Assembly: GCA_964503085.1 (NCBI GenBank)
Contig: CAZCYQ010000006.1
Span: 34,396 to 98,395, forward strand
Length of the DNA: 64,000 bases
Reading direction: 5' to 3'
Source of the DNA: Bin80 sp964503085
GTDB lineage: Bacteria > Bacteroidota > Rhodothermia > Rhodothermales > Bin80
In this document: positions 18,186 to 27,807 of the stretch, one piece after another
How positions within the stretch are numbered: position 1 is the first letter of the stretch
Layout: each line of letters opens with the position of its first letter
Translations under genes and position numbers: made by a program
Notes under the pieces: model-generated
Database searches by the model: none
The model's input: only the letters and a program-made list of their open reading frames with translations
What the model was told of the DNA's origin: nothing

Positions 18186-18722
18186 CTATTGCCCGATGAT
18201 ACGTGTAATGTCAACGCCTAGCTCCTCAAGGACTATGTCCGTGATGTCGAGGCTCTCGTTGGCATATAGAAAAACAAAGTCACCGTTGCGATCAAATACA
18301 TAGTCGTATCCCTCACCCTCGGCCACCTCCTGAATAACCGCCAATACTCTCTCCTGGATTGGACGCAGAATTTGTTCTTGCTGATGAAATAGCTGACCTT
18401 CTGGTCCAAAATACTGAATCCGCTTTCGTTCGAGCTCTTCCTCCGCAGCAATGATCTCGTTCTGTCTCTCCTGACGAGATTCCAATGTTAAGAGCAATTC
18501 ACGCGCCTGAAACTCCTTGAAATTCTCGTCCAAGGCCCGCGCCATATCAGCAAGCTCCTGCTCCCACTGCTGGGCAAGTCGGTCCACGGACTGCTGCGCA
18601 GTGGCAAACTCTGGATAATTCTGGTAAATCCTGTCCGAATCAATATAGGCAATCTTGTGCTGTGCCAATACAGGGGGGCTCATCCAAATCAAGACCATCC
18701 CCAGGCCAAACAATTTTTTCAT
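18186..18722 (-). CDS. OmpH/Skp family periplasmic chaperone (first copy)
   Basis: 178 residues: signal peptide KKLFGLGMVLIWMSPPVLAQ, IAYIDSDRIYQNYPEFATAQQSV, a coiled coil of about 85 residues, then EGEGYDYVFDRNGDFVFLYANESLDITDIVLEELG. The opening and closing elements are those of Skp. It starts 9 bases after the bamA stop, and the second paralogue follows, a tandem common in Bacteroidota. The two copies share the architecture and the closing LYAN motif but differ through most of the coil, so they may form distinct or mixed trimers. Confidence 0.92.
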   Translation of the reverse strand: MKKLFGLGMVLIWMSPPVLAQHKIAYIDSDRIYQNYPEFATAQQSVDRLAQQWEQELADMARALDENFKEFQARELLLTLESRQERQNEIIAAEEELERKRIQYFGPEGQLFHQQEQILRPIQERVLAVIQEVAEGEGYDYVFDRNGDFVFLYANESLDITDIVLEELGVDITRIIGQ

Positions 18723-18731
18723 CCGAGTATG

Positions 18732-21248
18732 CTAGTTGAATCCTTGTCCGAGCGTAAACTGGAAAAACCATTTGTTGGAGCCATCATGCTCTGACTCCTG
18801 ACCCCTGATAGGCGTGAACTGGTCAAAATTGTAACCGTATGCGATCTCAAGCATGCCCAGGATCGGCAGAAACAGACGTGCACCTACACCTGCTGAGCGA
18901 TAAAACTGTCTCGGATTGTAGCTCTCTATCTGATCCCATGTATTTGCCGCATCCATGAAAAGGTATGGTGCAGCCGTTATCTGTGGGGTCTGGATCGCCA
19001 ACACCCTGAGTTCCGAAGTGAACTTGTTCAACACGCGGCCACCAACAGCCTCACCATTCCTCCGGGGACCGAGTACTCGGGACGGATAACCACGCATGTA
19101 GATTATATCTTTCCCAAAATTATTCCGATACCCTTGCACATCAAACGGTGACCCACCGACGATGTAACGTTCAAAAAGGACATCCTCTCCCGTGACCGAG
19201 CCGATATAACCAAAGTCCGCCGAAAAACTCGTAGATACCTTCCGCAAAATAGGGATGTTCCAACTCGTGGAAAACCTCCACTTGTGATACTGTATAAAAT
19301 CCGAAATCGGTAACGCCAACTCTGCGGAGAGTAGGAATGTGGATCCCGCTGTCGGGAAGATTGGATGATCTACCGAACTACGTGTGAGTGCCTGACGAAT
19401 TGTAACCTGCTGGCTCTGACCAGACGGAAGCGCATAGGTATAATCCCTGTTGAAATAAAACTGATAACCTAGCGATGTGCTGGCACTGAACTTGTCATCC
19501 GGCCATTGAAGCCGCTGCTCATAAAAAACGCGCGCTGACGTATTCGTGAAGCCGGTATTGTCATTGGTTCCAATGTTTGAACCATAACCGTAGTAGCCAT
19601 ATCCGTAGTAGCCACCAAAGTTGCTGGTAAACCGGGAGTGCGATACCTGAAATCCTACCGGGGTTGGCCGCCCCCTCAGCCAAGGCTCCGTGAAGCCGAG
19701 TGAATAGCTCTGGTACTGTCGACCGCTGGTCTGCAGACTGACCGACAACTGCTGACCATCCCCCGAGGGTAAAGGCCGCCAGGCCCCGCCCTTGAAAATG
19801 TCCTGTGCGCTGAAATTGTTGAAACCGAAACGCAGCATCAGAATCACACCAAACCGCCCGTAGGTGCCGCTGAGCTCCAGTTGATCACTGCCGATCTCCT
19901 CGAGATTGTACGTAAGGTTAACCTCCTTTTCCTCCTGATCCAGGTCTATAGAGGGACCCGCACCGAGCTTTTCCTGATCAAAGTAATTCAATTGAGACAG
20001 CCGCCTGATCGTTTCCTGCACCATCTCCCGACTGTAGGTCTGACCGGGAATCGTGTAGAGCTCCCGGCGCACAACGTGCTCCTTGGTCTTTTCGTTGCCC
20101 GTGATTGAAATCTCCCCGAAGCTGAAAATTTCGCCCTCGTAAACGTCATAGTACAGGTCAAGAGAATCTCCCTCTATAACACGAACTTCCGGCTGCACGC
20201 GAAAAAGCATGTATCCCTGATTCATGTAGAGACTGGAAACATCACTACTTGACTTGTTACCATGCAGGTTCTGCTCTAATCGCTCCGAATTATAAACATC
20301 ACCGGGTGTTAAACCCAGAGCCCCCGAAAGTACTTCATCGGGATAGACTGTATTACCGTCCCACTCAATACTGCGTATATGGTACTGGGGCCCCTCTTGT
20401 ACCTCCAGAGATACCACCAGACCCGGCTTCTCACCCGAGGTGTCAAGCCAGACCAAGTCCCGGACTACCCGGGCATCATAGTATCCCTTAGAGTTGAAAT
20501 GATTAACGACATTAACCTTGTCCTCTTCGTAGAGCATGCGATCGAAGCGTGCTTTACGCCAGAAGAAGATCCCTTTCCTTGCCTTTGTTTTTTTGAGCTT
20601 TCGGCGCACTGTTCGGTCGCTAATATTCTCATTGCCGTTAACCAGAACTTCTCTGATCCTGACCTTCTCACCTATATCAATGTCAAAATCCAGGTTCACT
20701 GTATTCTCGGGGCCGGGCGTTTCGTTCACCGTCACCTCGGCAAGCATATATCCCTTTTCTCCGAAATATTCCTTGATGATCTGCTTCGAACGTTCCAGAT
20801 CAGCGGGACGAACACGAGTTCCTTTGAAAAGAGGCACCTCCTCTTCAAGCTTACGGCGATGCTTTTTTTTGATTCCTGAAAAGGTGAATTCTGCCAGTTG
20901 TGGTTCCTCCGTAAGCTGGATCAGCAGAAAAATGCCGGTTCCAGCCCTGCGCTCCTCAACAATTCGCACATCCGAAAACACCCGTAGCTTATAGATACTG
21001 CGGATGGCCTCTGAGATCGCAGGATCCCCGGGAAGCGTGATCTTCTGCCCCACAACCAATCCACTGCTCCTGAGAGCAAAGTTGCGCATGTTCTCGGTTT
21101 CCACGCCCTCAACCGAGATTCCCAAGATCTCAAATTCATCAGGACCTGCAAAAGAGCGATTGTCCCCCTGCAAGGATTCGGACTGGCCCTGCGCCACCGC
21201 TGTGCACACGCACAGGACAAGTATCAGCAGTGAGGCAGCAATGCGCAT
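18732..21248 (-). CDS. bamA: Outer membrane protein assembly factor BamA
   Basis: 838 residues from the ATG at 21248 (MRIAASLLILVLCVCTAVAQ, a good signal peptide); an upstream in-frame start at 21299 would place 17 odd residues before it. Five POTRA-like repeats fill about residues 30-420 (for example ISVEGVETENMRNFALRS, VLVNGNENISDRTVRRKL, EISITGNEKTKEHVVRRELY), followed by a 16-strand barrel with the conserved VRGY-like loop, here VQGYRNNFG, and a terminal KWFFQFTLGQGF ending in Phe-Asn. It inserts beta-barrel proteins in the outer membrane. The gene order dxr-rseP-bamA-ompH-ompH is the classic envelope cluster. Confidence 0.96.
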   Translation of the reverse strand: MRIAASLLILVLCVCTAVAQGQSESLQGDNRSFAGPDEFEILGISVEGVETENMRNFALRSSGLVVGQKITLPGDPAISEAIRSIYKLRVFSDVRIVEERRAGTGIFLLIQLTEEPQLAEFTFSGIKKKHRRKLEEEVPLFKGTRVRPADLERSKQIIKEYFGEKGYMLAEVTVNETPGPENTVNLDFDIDIGEKVRIREVLVNGNENISDRTVRRKLKKTKARKGIFFWRKARFDRMLYEEDKVNVVNHFNSKGYYDARVVRDLVWLDTSGEKPGLVVSLEVQEGPQYHIRSIEWDGNTVYPDEVLSGALGLTPGDVYNSERLEQNLHGNKSSSDVSSLYMNQGYMLFRVQPEVRVIEGDSLDLYYDVYEGEIFSFGEISITGNEKTKEHVVRRELYTIPGQTYSREMVQETIRRLSQLNYFDQEKLGAGPSIDLDQEEKEVNLTYNLEEIGSDQLELSGTYGRFGVILMLRFGFNNFSAQDIFKGGAWRPLPSGDGQQLSVSLQTSGRQYQSYSLGFTEPWLRGRPTPVGFQVSHSRFTSNFGGYYGYGYYGYGSNIGTNDNTGFTNTSARVFYEQRLQWPDDKFSASTSLGYQFYFNRDYTYALPSGQSQQVTIRQALTRSSVDHPIFPTAGSTFLLSAELALPISDFIQYHKWRFSTSWNIPILRKVSTSFSADFGYIGSVTGEDVLFERYIVGGSPFDVQGYRNNFGKDIIYMRGYPSRVLGPRRNGEAVGGRVLNKFTSELRVLAIQTPQITAAPYLFMDAANTWDQIESYNPRQFYRSAGVGARLFLPILGMLEIAYGYNFDQFTPIRGQESEHDGSNKWFFQFTLGQGFN

Positions 21249-21419
21249 AGTGGTTTGATGCACTGTGGAGGAGAATGGCGTTGGGCGGTGCAATCTCATG
21301 GTACTGCTCTATTGAGCATGTTGTTTCGGGGAGCTGGTCCAAAAACGGACTTAAGCTAACCGTTATTGCAAAGCCTGTGCCGTGGTCAGGCTAGATACAG
21401 GATTTCTAGCCGAATAATT

Positions 21420-22838
21420 CTATTCTTCTCCGGCCTCAGTCTCTACAACCTCGCAGGTCTGCGGAGTCTCCACGACATCAGCTTCCCCTCTCGAGCTGAA
21501 TGCACGGATAACATCGTTTGTGATCAGAAAAGCCATCAAAACCAACAGCAGGATCATGCCTGCCTGCTGCAAGAACATTCGCACCTTGATCGAGGGTTCC
21601 TTGCGAGCGATCAGTTCATAAAACAGAAAAACCAAATGCCCCCCATCCAGTACCGGGATCGGTAAAATATTAACAATTGCCAGCGTTATAGATAGGACTG
21701 CCACAATATGCCAGAAGGGACGGGGACCGCTGCTTGCAGCCTGTCCTATCACATTGGCAACCATAACCGGCCCACCCAGGTTCTCCCGGACGCTCTCCTT
21801 GCCTGCAACTATTCGCCATAAACTTGCAGTAATTGTTCGCGTGTTGTCCCACACATCAGACACTCCAATTCTCGCTGAATGCACGGGCCCGAATTCGACC
21901 TGCGTTTGCCCCAATCCAATCCCGATTACATAATCACAATTGACAGTATTCATCACTGGTGTCACTTCAGCTTGATGTTCCACAGAAATCTGCCCATCGT
22001 CGCGCACCCATGTGATTTCAAGTGACTCTCCGCCCGCATTGCGGATATGATCGGTGAGTTCCGGCCAATAACGGATTGGACTCCCGTTAATCGCCGTTAT
22101 TTGATCTCCAACCTGCAGGCCCGCAGCTTCGGCCGGCATACCCGCCGCAACAGTTCCGAGAGCGCTAGGCCAGGTATATATCCCAAGACCATAGATTCCT
22201 CCCGCTTGCAGTTCCTGGACCCGGGTCATGATGTTTCCCGGGCCATCAAGAGTAATGCGTTGTCCTTCGCGTTCTACTTCAAACGTGAGATCATCCACTA
22301 GGAGCGCCGAAAGTGGAATTAATTCTCCGCCCGGGACATACTCATGCCCCCCTATTGCCAAAAGCCGATCTCCAGTTTGAATGCCAATGTCCAGCGCTGC
22401 AACTGAGCTGTCCATTACGAACACCGAGCCATCCTCGGTATGGGCCACACGGCTGGCACCAAAACTCCATGTCAGGGCAAAAAAGATTACCCCCGCAAGG
22501 ACCATATTCATGATCACGCCCGCACTGATCACAATCATGCGCTGCCATAACGGCTTGGACCTGAATTCGTCCGGCTGCGGCGCTGTGTCCTTGAAATCCG
22601 TGTCCATACTCTCGTCAATCATGCCGGCAATCTTGACATAACCTCCAAGTGGCGTTAAGCCGAGGACATATTCAGTTTCACCAAAGCGCTTTTTTAGGAT
22701 GTTGGGCGGGAATCCGATGGAAAACCGGTCGACCCGCATACCAAATGCACGCGCTGCCCAGAAATGTCCCAACTCGTGCACAAACACGAGAATCATCAGG
22801 GCCGGAATGAACGTCAGGAGGATCCAGAGTATACTCAC
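21420..22838 (-). CDS. rseP: Site-2 protease RseP, membrane zinc metalloprotease
   Basis: 472 residues. The zinc motif HELGH is at residues 21-25 in the first membrane helix, followed by FSIGFPPN and TPLGGYVKIAGM; two PDZ-like segments follow (DSSVAALDIGIQTGDRLLAIGGHE and AGLQVGDQITAINGSPI), and the third ligand motif VLDGGHLVFLFYELI lies in a later helix. It cleaves membrane-embedded substrates such as anti-sigma factors. An acidic tail (about 20 residues, VVETPQTCEVVETEAGEE) extends past the last helix. It is between dxr and bamA on the same strand. Confidence 0.96.
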   Translation of the reverse strand: MSILWILLTFIPALMILVFVHELGHFWAARAFGMRVDRFSIGFPPNILKKRFGETEYVLGLTPLGGYVKIAGMIDESMDTDFKDTAPQPDEFRSKPLWQRMIVISAGVIMNMVLAGVIFFALTWSFGASRVAHTEDGSVFVMDSSVAALDIGIQTGDRLLAIGGHEYVPGGELIPLSALLVDDLTFEVEREGQRITLDGPGNIMTRVQELQAGGIYGLGIYTWPSALGTVAAGMPAEAAGLQVGDQITAINGSPIRYWPELTDHIRNAGGESLEITWVRDDGQISVEHQAEVTPVMNTVNCDYVIGIGLGQTQVEFGPVHSARIGVSDVWDNTRTITASLWRIVAGKESVRENLGGPVMVANVIGQAASSGPRPFWHIVAVLSITLAIVNILPIPVLDGGHLVFLFYELIARKEPSIKVRMFLQQAGMILLLVLMAFLITNDVIRAFSSRGEADVVETPQTCEVVETEAGEE

Positions 22839-22880
22839 GGGGAAATACTACCTAATATGTTGTTTGGCGTACGGTATACT

Positions 22881-24056
22881 TCACAGAGCAAGGGTGTTCC
22901 TTTTGGATGCCTCAAACACATAATGTCGTGCAGACTGATCAACTTGTAGAATCTCTTCATACGTATTACACGAGGAACCCGAAAGCTTGCCAAGTGCCCC
23001 CTCCACCATCCGTGGTATGCCCATAAAGCCTAATCGCTCTTTAAGAAAAAGGTCGACTGCGGCCTCGTTGGCTGCATTCAGTATGGCCGGAGCGCTCCCA
23101 CCGGCAGCCAGTGCCTCTCGTGCCAAACGCAAACATGGAAATTTATCCAGGTCGGGCGGAGTAAATGTCAGGGATTGTGGGCGCGCCCAATCTACACGCC
23201 CCTCCGGGAGTGGCCATCGATCTGGATAACTGAGTGCATACTGAATAGGTAGTCGCATGTCTGGCAGGCTGAGTTGCGCTTTGAGCGATCCATCCTCAAA
23301 CAACACCATTGCGTGCACAATCGATTGCGGATGCACGACCATCTCAATCTGATCCTCGCGAAGTCCAAACAGCCAGTAGGCTTCAATCACCTCCAAGCCC
23401 TTATTCATCATGGTGGCAGAATCAATCGTCACCTTGGCACCCATGCTCCAGTTGGGGTGCTTGAGTGCCTGCTGAGGCGTAACACTGTCGAGTGCTGTAC
23501 GATCAATTTTGCGGAACGGCCCCCCGGACGCCGTAAGTATGACCTTCTCTACATAGCGTGTACTATCCTCTAAGCACTGAAACACTCCTGCATGCTCACT
23601 GTCGACCGGTATAATTCTGGCCTTGTGCAACCTGGCTGTCCGCATTGCAAGATCGCCGGCGGCTACCAATGTCTCTTTGTTCGCCAAAGCCAATACCTTT
23701 CCAGCTTCCAGAGCAGCCATGACAGATTTGAGTCCTGCAATTCCCGAAGCAGCACCAAGTACTATATCCGCCTCTGGAAGCGTTGCACAGGCACATACCC
23801 CCTCACCGCCCTCAAGTACACGAATATCGGTACCCTCAAGTCCACTCCGAAGTGCCTGCGTATACGATCTGTCCGCTATGGCAACTACATCTGGATCAAA
23901 CATGCGTGCCTGTTTGATTAGCAGATTTACATTCCGGTTGGCGGCAAGAGCTACCACACGTAACTTATCCGTATGTTTTTGAACAATATCCAAGCACTGC
24001 GTACCTATGGATCCTGTTGCTCCTACAATGCTTATACTGCGCTTGTCTGTATTCAT
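22881..24056 (-). CDS. dxr: 1-deoxy-D-xylulose-5-phosphate reductoisomerase
   Basis: 391 residues, full length. NADPH-binding GATGSIG is at residues 12-18; LALANKETLVAAGDL, PVDSEHAGVFQCL (metal-binding Asp and Glu region), LTASGGPFR, HPNWSMGAKVTIDSATMMNKGLEVIEA and a C-terminal NAANEAAVDLFLKERLGF are the standard Dxr motifs. It makes 2-C-methyl-D-erythritol 4-phosphate in the non-mevalonate isoprenoid pathway. First gene of the dxr-rseP-bamA block, with a promoter expected in the 63 bases before it. Confidence 0.97.
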   Translation of the reverse strand: MNTDKRSISIVGATGSIGTQCLDIVQKHTDKLRVVALAANRNVNLLIKQARMFDPDVVAIADRSYTQALRSGLEGTDIRVLEGGEGVCACATLPEADIVLGAASGIAGLKSVMAALEAGKVLALANKETLVAAGDLAMRTARLHKARIIPVDSEHAGVFQCLEDSTRYVEKVILTASGGPFRKIDRTALDSVTPQQALKHPNWSMGAKVTIDSATMMNKGLEVIEAYWLFGLREDQIEMVVHPQSIVHAMVLFEDGSLKAQLSLPDMRLPIQYALSYPDRWPLPEGRVDWARPQSLTFTPPDLDKFPCLRLAREALAAGGSAPAILNAANEAAVDLFLKERLGFMGIPRMVEGALGKLSGSSCNTYEEILQVDQSARHYVFEASKRNTLAL

Positions 24057-24119
24057 TTCTGGTTAGTCCATCCATGTGGATGATCAATCAGAATATAACG
24101 TAGTATTCTCTGAATCTGT

Positions 24120-25997
24120 ATGATCTCAGTAACCCGAATGCGATTCCTTCCTGTTTGCTGCCTGTGCGTGTTTGTATTTGTCGATCTGGCACTGGCACAA
24201 CCGCAACGTGTTGACCGAACACCCCCTCCTTCAGAGGAAGAGCAACTTGACGGACATGCTGCATCCCGTTATCAACTTGCCCTCGGGTACCTGCGGGGCA
24301 TGCAGTTTGAACGCGCCATTGCCATCCTGCGTGATTTGTACGCTGAACAACCCGAACGTAAGATTTTCTTCGATAAGCTCAAAGAAGCTTATGTCGATGT
24401 TAAACGATATGACGATGCAGTGGCACTTCTAGACGACGCGCTCGCACGCAGCCGTGCGGCGCAGCCGGAACTTGAAGCTGAACGCGCACAACTCTTTTAC
24501 CTTGGTGGAGATGAACCTGCGGCAATGGAGGCTTGGACTGCACTCCTGCAATCCGCACCTGACACCGAGGCAGTCTATCGCGTCGTCTATGCCAGTATGA
24601 TTCAAATACGCCTCCTAATTCAAGCGATTGACGTATTAAAGCAGGGCAGAAAGGCTATTGACAATGTGAACATATTTCAGGCAGAGCTTGCATACCTATA
24701 CAGTCTTACCGGACAACATGAACTCGCTACACAGGAGTACCTGGACCTTCTGTCTACGAACGAGCGACAGCTAAATTACGTACGCAGTCGACTCGGAAGG
24801 GATCTGGAGCAGGATGGCGCCCTTGAAGATGCCATTCGCATTACGGAAGCGCGTGTCGTATCTGAACCCGATCTACGTCAGCTACGAGACCTCTTGGCGT
24901 GGCTCTACGAGCAGGCGGGGAGTTTCGAGCTAGCTTTTGAGGAAATTATTGCACTTGAAGAAGACGCCGATGCCAGTGGACAGGGAGTCTACCAGTTTGC
25001 CCTGCGTGCAGCAGAGGCTGGTGCCTTTGAGGTTGCCGGCCGGGCATTCCAGTCTGTAATCGAGACATATCCCGAAGTAAACATATCTATTGAGGCACGC
25101 CTAGGTATGGCTGACATGTATCGTCTAAGGGCTGAAATTAATAATAACCTCGAGCAGTACCAGCATGCACTTGAAGCTTATGAGACATTCCTGACGGACT
25201 TTCCCGAACATCCACAGACCCCCGTTGTAATCGCACGAATCGGTGCCTTGCACCAGGATGTTTTTAGAGACCAGGAGGCCGCCGAACGCACTTTGTCCTA
25301 TTTGGCCACACGATACACGAATTCCGCCATTGGCCATCAGGCCCGATTTGATTTAGGGCGCTTGGCTGTGACGAAGGGCAACCTGAACGAAGCTGGTGCC
25401 ATCTTTGCGCGTCTGGCCGAACAGACGGACGGCGAACTCGCGGCAAAAGCGCGATTTGAAGAGGCCATGACGCATTTTTACGCTGGGAATTTTGCCGAGA
25501 CAGAATCTATCCTGAGTAGCCTTAGAGAAAACACAGACAAAGAGACCGCCAACGATGCCATCGAACTGCGCGTACTGCTCATGGAAGACCCCGGCACCGA
25601 CTCCACAAATAGTGCTCTCACAAGGTACGCACAGGCCCTGCTACTCTTCCGACAACGCAAAGCAGATGCAACCGCCCGTGTCGCCAAGGATTTACTGGCA
25701 CAATGGGGACAACATCCAATTGCAGATGATGTCCGGTTTCTGCGCGCCCGGGCCCTCCTGCTTGATGGCCGCCCAGATGAAGCCATGATGGCGTTCGGAG
25801 AACTCCCGCTTATACATCCAGAAAGTCCGCTACTGGACCATAGTCTTTTTTACTATGCTGAAATTCTTGAAACCTTTCAAGGAGATGCTGCAGGTGCACT
25901 GCAAGCATACACCGATCTGCTCACACAATACCCGGGTTCACTCCTGGTCAACAAGGCACGTGAGCGCATTCGGGCGCTTCGCTCGGCAGGTGTATAG
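24120..25997 (+). CDS. Secreted tetratricopeptide-repeat protein
   Basis: 625 residues: a signal peptide (FLPVCCLCVFVFVDLALAQ) followed by helical repeats almost to the end. Clear TPR-type pairs include ASRYQLALGYLRGMQFERAIAIL, AFEVAGRAFQSVIETYPEVN, ALEAYETFLTDFPEHPQ, ARFDLGRLAVTKGNLNEAGAIF and the closing AGALQAYTDLLTQYPGSLLVNKARERI. It probably scaffolds a periplasmic complex. The 3' end overlaps the next gene, a secreted GATase-like protein, by up to 38 bases, so the pair is coupled. Confidence 0.85.
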   Translation: MISVTRMRFLPVCCLCVFVFVDLALAQPQRVDRTPPPSEEEQLDGHAASRYQLALGYLRGMQFERAIAILRDLYAEQPERKIFFDKLKEAYVDVKRYDDAVALLDDALARSRAAQPELEAERAQLFYLGGDEPAAMEAWTALLQSAPDTEAVYRVVYASMIQIRLLIQAIDVLKQGRKAIDNVNIFQAELAYLYSLTGQHELATQEYLDLLSTNERQLNYVRSRLGRDLEQDGALEDAIRITEARVVSEPDLRQLRDLLAWLYEQAGSFELAFEEIIALEEDADASGQGVYQFALRAAEAGAFEVAGRAFQSVIETYPEVNISIEARLGMADMYRLRAEINNNLEQYQHALEAYETFLTDFPEHPQTPVVIARIGALHQDVFRDQEAAERTLSYLATRYTNSAIGHQARFDLGRLAVTKGNLNEAGAIFARLAEQTDGELAAKARFEEAMTHFYAGNFAETESILSSLRENTDKETANDAIELRVLLMEDPGTDSTNSALTRYAQALLLFRQRKADATARVAKDLLAQWGQHPIADDVRFLRARALLLDGRPDEAMMAFGELPLIHPESPLLDHSLFYYAEILETFQGDAAGALQAYTDLLTQYPGSLLVNKARERIRALRSAGV

Positions 25998-27243
25998 TGT
26001 TGCGGCATTGCTGCTGTTACTTATTTGTCCTGCCGGTGCACAGGATGTTCTCATACCTATGGATGACGGCCAGTCAGATCACCTGAAAGCCTATGGTGCA
26101 ATATACTGGGCGCTCCAGCGCGGCGAACCCGTCGACTGGCTGTTGAACTTTCGCGGTGGTTCTTTTCTGACTGCAGATTTCCCCGGACTGCGTAACGAGC
26201 TTGCGCTTCGCGGGATTGTACACGAAAGCCTTTCCGGGACTGCAACAGCCCGACTTGTTGCCGAAGTGGAAAGCGACCGGGCAAACACTGGCCTCGTGAG
26301 ACTGGAAACACCCCCACGCATTGCAGTATATGCCCCGCAACAAACCCTGCCCTGGGATGACGCTGTACTCCTCGCGCTCGAATATGCCGAGGTACCATAT
26401 GATATGGTTTACGATGACGACGTCCTTGGCGGTGCACTGTCTGCTTACGATTGGTTGCATCTTCACCACGAAGATTTTACCGGACAGTACGGCAAGTTCT
26501 ATCAATATCGGAATATGCCCTGGTACATCGAACAGCAGCGCGATGCCGAATTAGCCGCTCATCGCCATGGACACCGAAAGGTGAGTCACCTGAAGCTATC
26601 GGTTGCGCAAACCATCAAACAGTACGTTTCCGAGGGCGGTTTTTTGTTCGCCATGTGCTCCGGTACTGATACCTATGATATTGCCTTGGCTGCACACTCA
26701 ACCGATATCGTTCCATCTGAGTACGACGGGGATCCCATTAACCCCGATGCAATCGGGGAGCTGGATTATTCGGCCGCCCTCGCATTTGAGGGCTTCCGTC
26801 CAAGTTTCAACGCTGCTGAATATGAACATTCCGATATTGATGCTGGGCCACCTCCGCAGCAGTTCCAGAATCCGTTACTGGACTATTTTACATTGTTTGA
26901 GTTTAGCGCCAAATGGGATCCGGTACCCTCAATGTTAACACAGAACCATGTCGGAACAGTGAAAGGGTTCGTCGGACAAACTACCGCGTTCAAAAAGCAT
27001 CTCATTAAACCGAATGTGGTCGTGCTCGCCGAAGTACCGCAGCGCAATGAGGTCAAATACCTGCATGGATCCTACGGTCAGGGTACCTTCACCTACTATG
27101 CCGGCCACGATCCCGAGGACTATCAACACTATGTGGGAGATCCTCCAACTGATCTGAGCCTGCATCAAAACTCGCCTGGCTATCGTCTTATCCTGAATAA
27201 TATCCTATTCCCGGCAGCCCGCAAGAAAAAACAGAAGACCTGA
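25960..27243 (+). CDS. Secreted GATase-like protein (often labelled asparagine synthetase B in Bacteroidota)
   Basis: 427 residues from a GTG at 25960, chosen because it gives a signal peptide (FGRFARQVYSVAALLLLLICPAGAQ); a GTG at 25990 is a shorter option. The mature part starts VLIPMDDGQSDHLKAYGAIYWALQRGEPVDWLLNFRGGSF in a style I recall from Bacteroidota proteins named asparagine synthetase B, although no synthetase domain is visible. The middle has VSEGGFLFAMCSGTDTYDIALAA, like the nucleophile elbow of class I glutamine amidotransferase or ThuA folds, and YLHGSYGQGTFTYYAGHDPED. The substrate is unknown. The start lies inside the TPR gene, which suggests a common complex. Confidence 0.75.
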   Translation: MSAFGRFARQVYSVAALLLLLICPAGAQDVLIPMDDGQSDHLKAYGAIYWALQRGEPVDWLLNFRGGSFLTADFPGLRNELALRGIVHESLSGTATARLVAEVESDRANTGLVRLETPPRIAVYAPQQTLPWDDAVLLALEYAEVPYDMVYDDDVLGGALSAYDWLHLHHEDFTGQYGKFYQYRNMPWYIEQQRDAELAAHRHGHRKVSHLKLSVAQTIKQYVSEGGFLFAMCSGTDTYDIALAAHSTDIVPSEYDGDPINPDAIGELDYSAALAFEGFRPSFNAAEYEHSDIDAGPPPQQFQNPLLDYFTLFEFSAKWDPVPSMLTQNHVGTVKGFVGQTTAFKKHLIKPNVVVLAEVPQRNEVKYLHGSYGQGTFTYYAGHDPEDYQHYVGDPPTDLSLHQNSPGYRLILNNILFPAARKKKQKT

Positions 27244-27248
27244 CGGTC

Positions 27249-27785
27249 ATGTCCCCCCCACAAACCCCACGTGCATCGCGCTGTGTGATGTCCGAAATCG
27301 TTCTGCCAAACGATACCAATGCCCATGGCACCATGTTTGGCGGACGGCTGCTTTCGCTGATGGACAAGTGTGCCGCTATCTGCGCGATGCGTCATGCGGG
27401 GCTGGTATGCGTAACCGTGGCGATCGACTCAGTGGAGTTTAGTTCTCCGCTCTTTCTGGGCGAGGTCGTGATTATTGAGGGCTGGGTGAACCGGACGTTC
27501 AACACGTCCCTTGAGGTTGAAATTTCTGTAGAGTCCGAAAACCTGGATCGAAAGGATCGGCGCGAATGCAATCATGCATACTTTACTTTCGTAGCACTCG
27601 ACGATGAAGGCCGCCCAACCGCAGTGCCACCAATATATCCAGAAACAAAACTTGAGAAAGAACGCTACGAAAAAGCAGCCATGCGTCGCGAACTTCGCCT
27701 GCACCTGAAGGGACGCATTACCCTTGCAAACACCGTGTACCTGAAGGACGATCTTATTGCAACGATTTCGGGAAAAGATCTCTAG
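27249..27785 (+). CDS. Acyl-CoA thioesterase, hotdog fold
   Basis: 178 residues. VLPNDTNAHGTMFGGRLLSLMDKCAAICAMRHAG is the YciA/ACOT motif with the catalytic-region N-x-x-GTMFGG and the following helix; VTVAIDSVEFSSPLFLGEVVIIEGWVNRTFNTSLEVEISV gives the long hotdog strands. It hydrolyses acyl-CoA to acid and CoA in the cytoplasm; chain length is not resolved. It starts 5 bases after the GATase-like gene. Confidence 0.9.
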   Translation: MSPPQTPRASRCVMSEIVLPNDTNAHGTMFGGRLLSLMDKCAAICAMRHAGLVCVTVAIDSVEFSSPLFLGEVVIIEGWVNRTFNTSLEVEISVESENLDRKDRRECNHAYFTFVALDDEGRPTAVPPIYPETKLEKERYEKAAMRRELRLHLKGRITLANTVYLKDDLIATISGKDL

Positions 27786-27807
27786 CCAAAACACGAACGC
27801 CTAATTG

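Noticed and set aside
20379..20994. Two long plus-strand frames inside bamA
   Set aside because: They are antisense to a well-supported BamA sequence and have no domain of their own.
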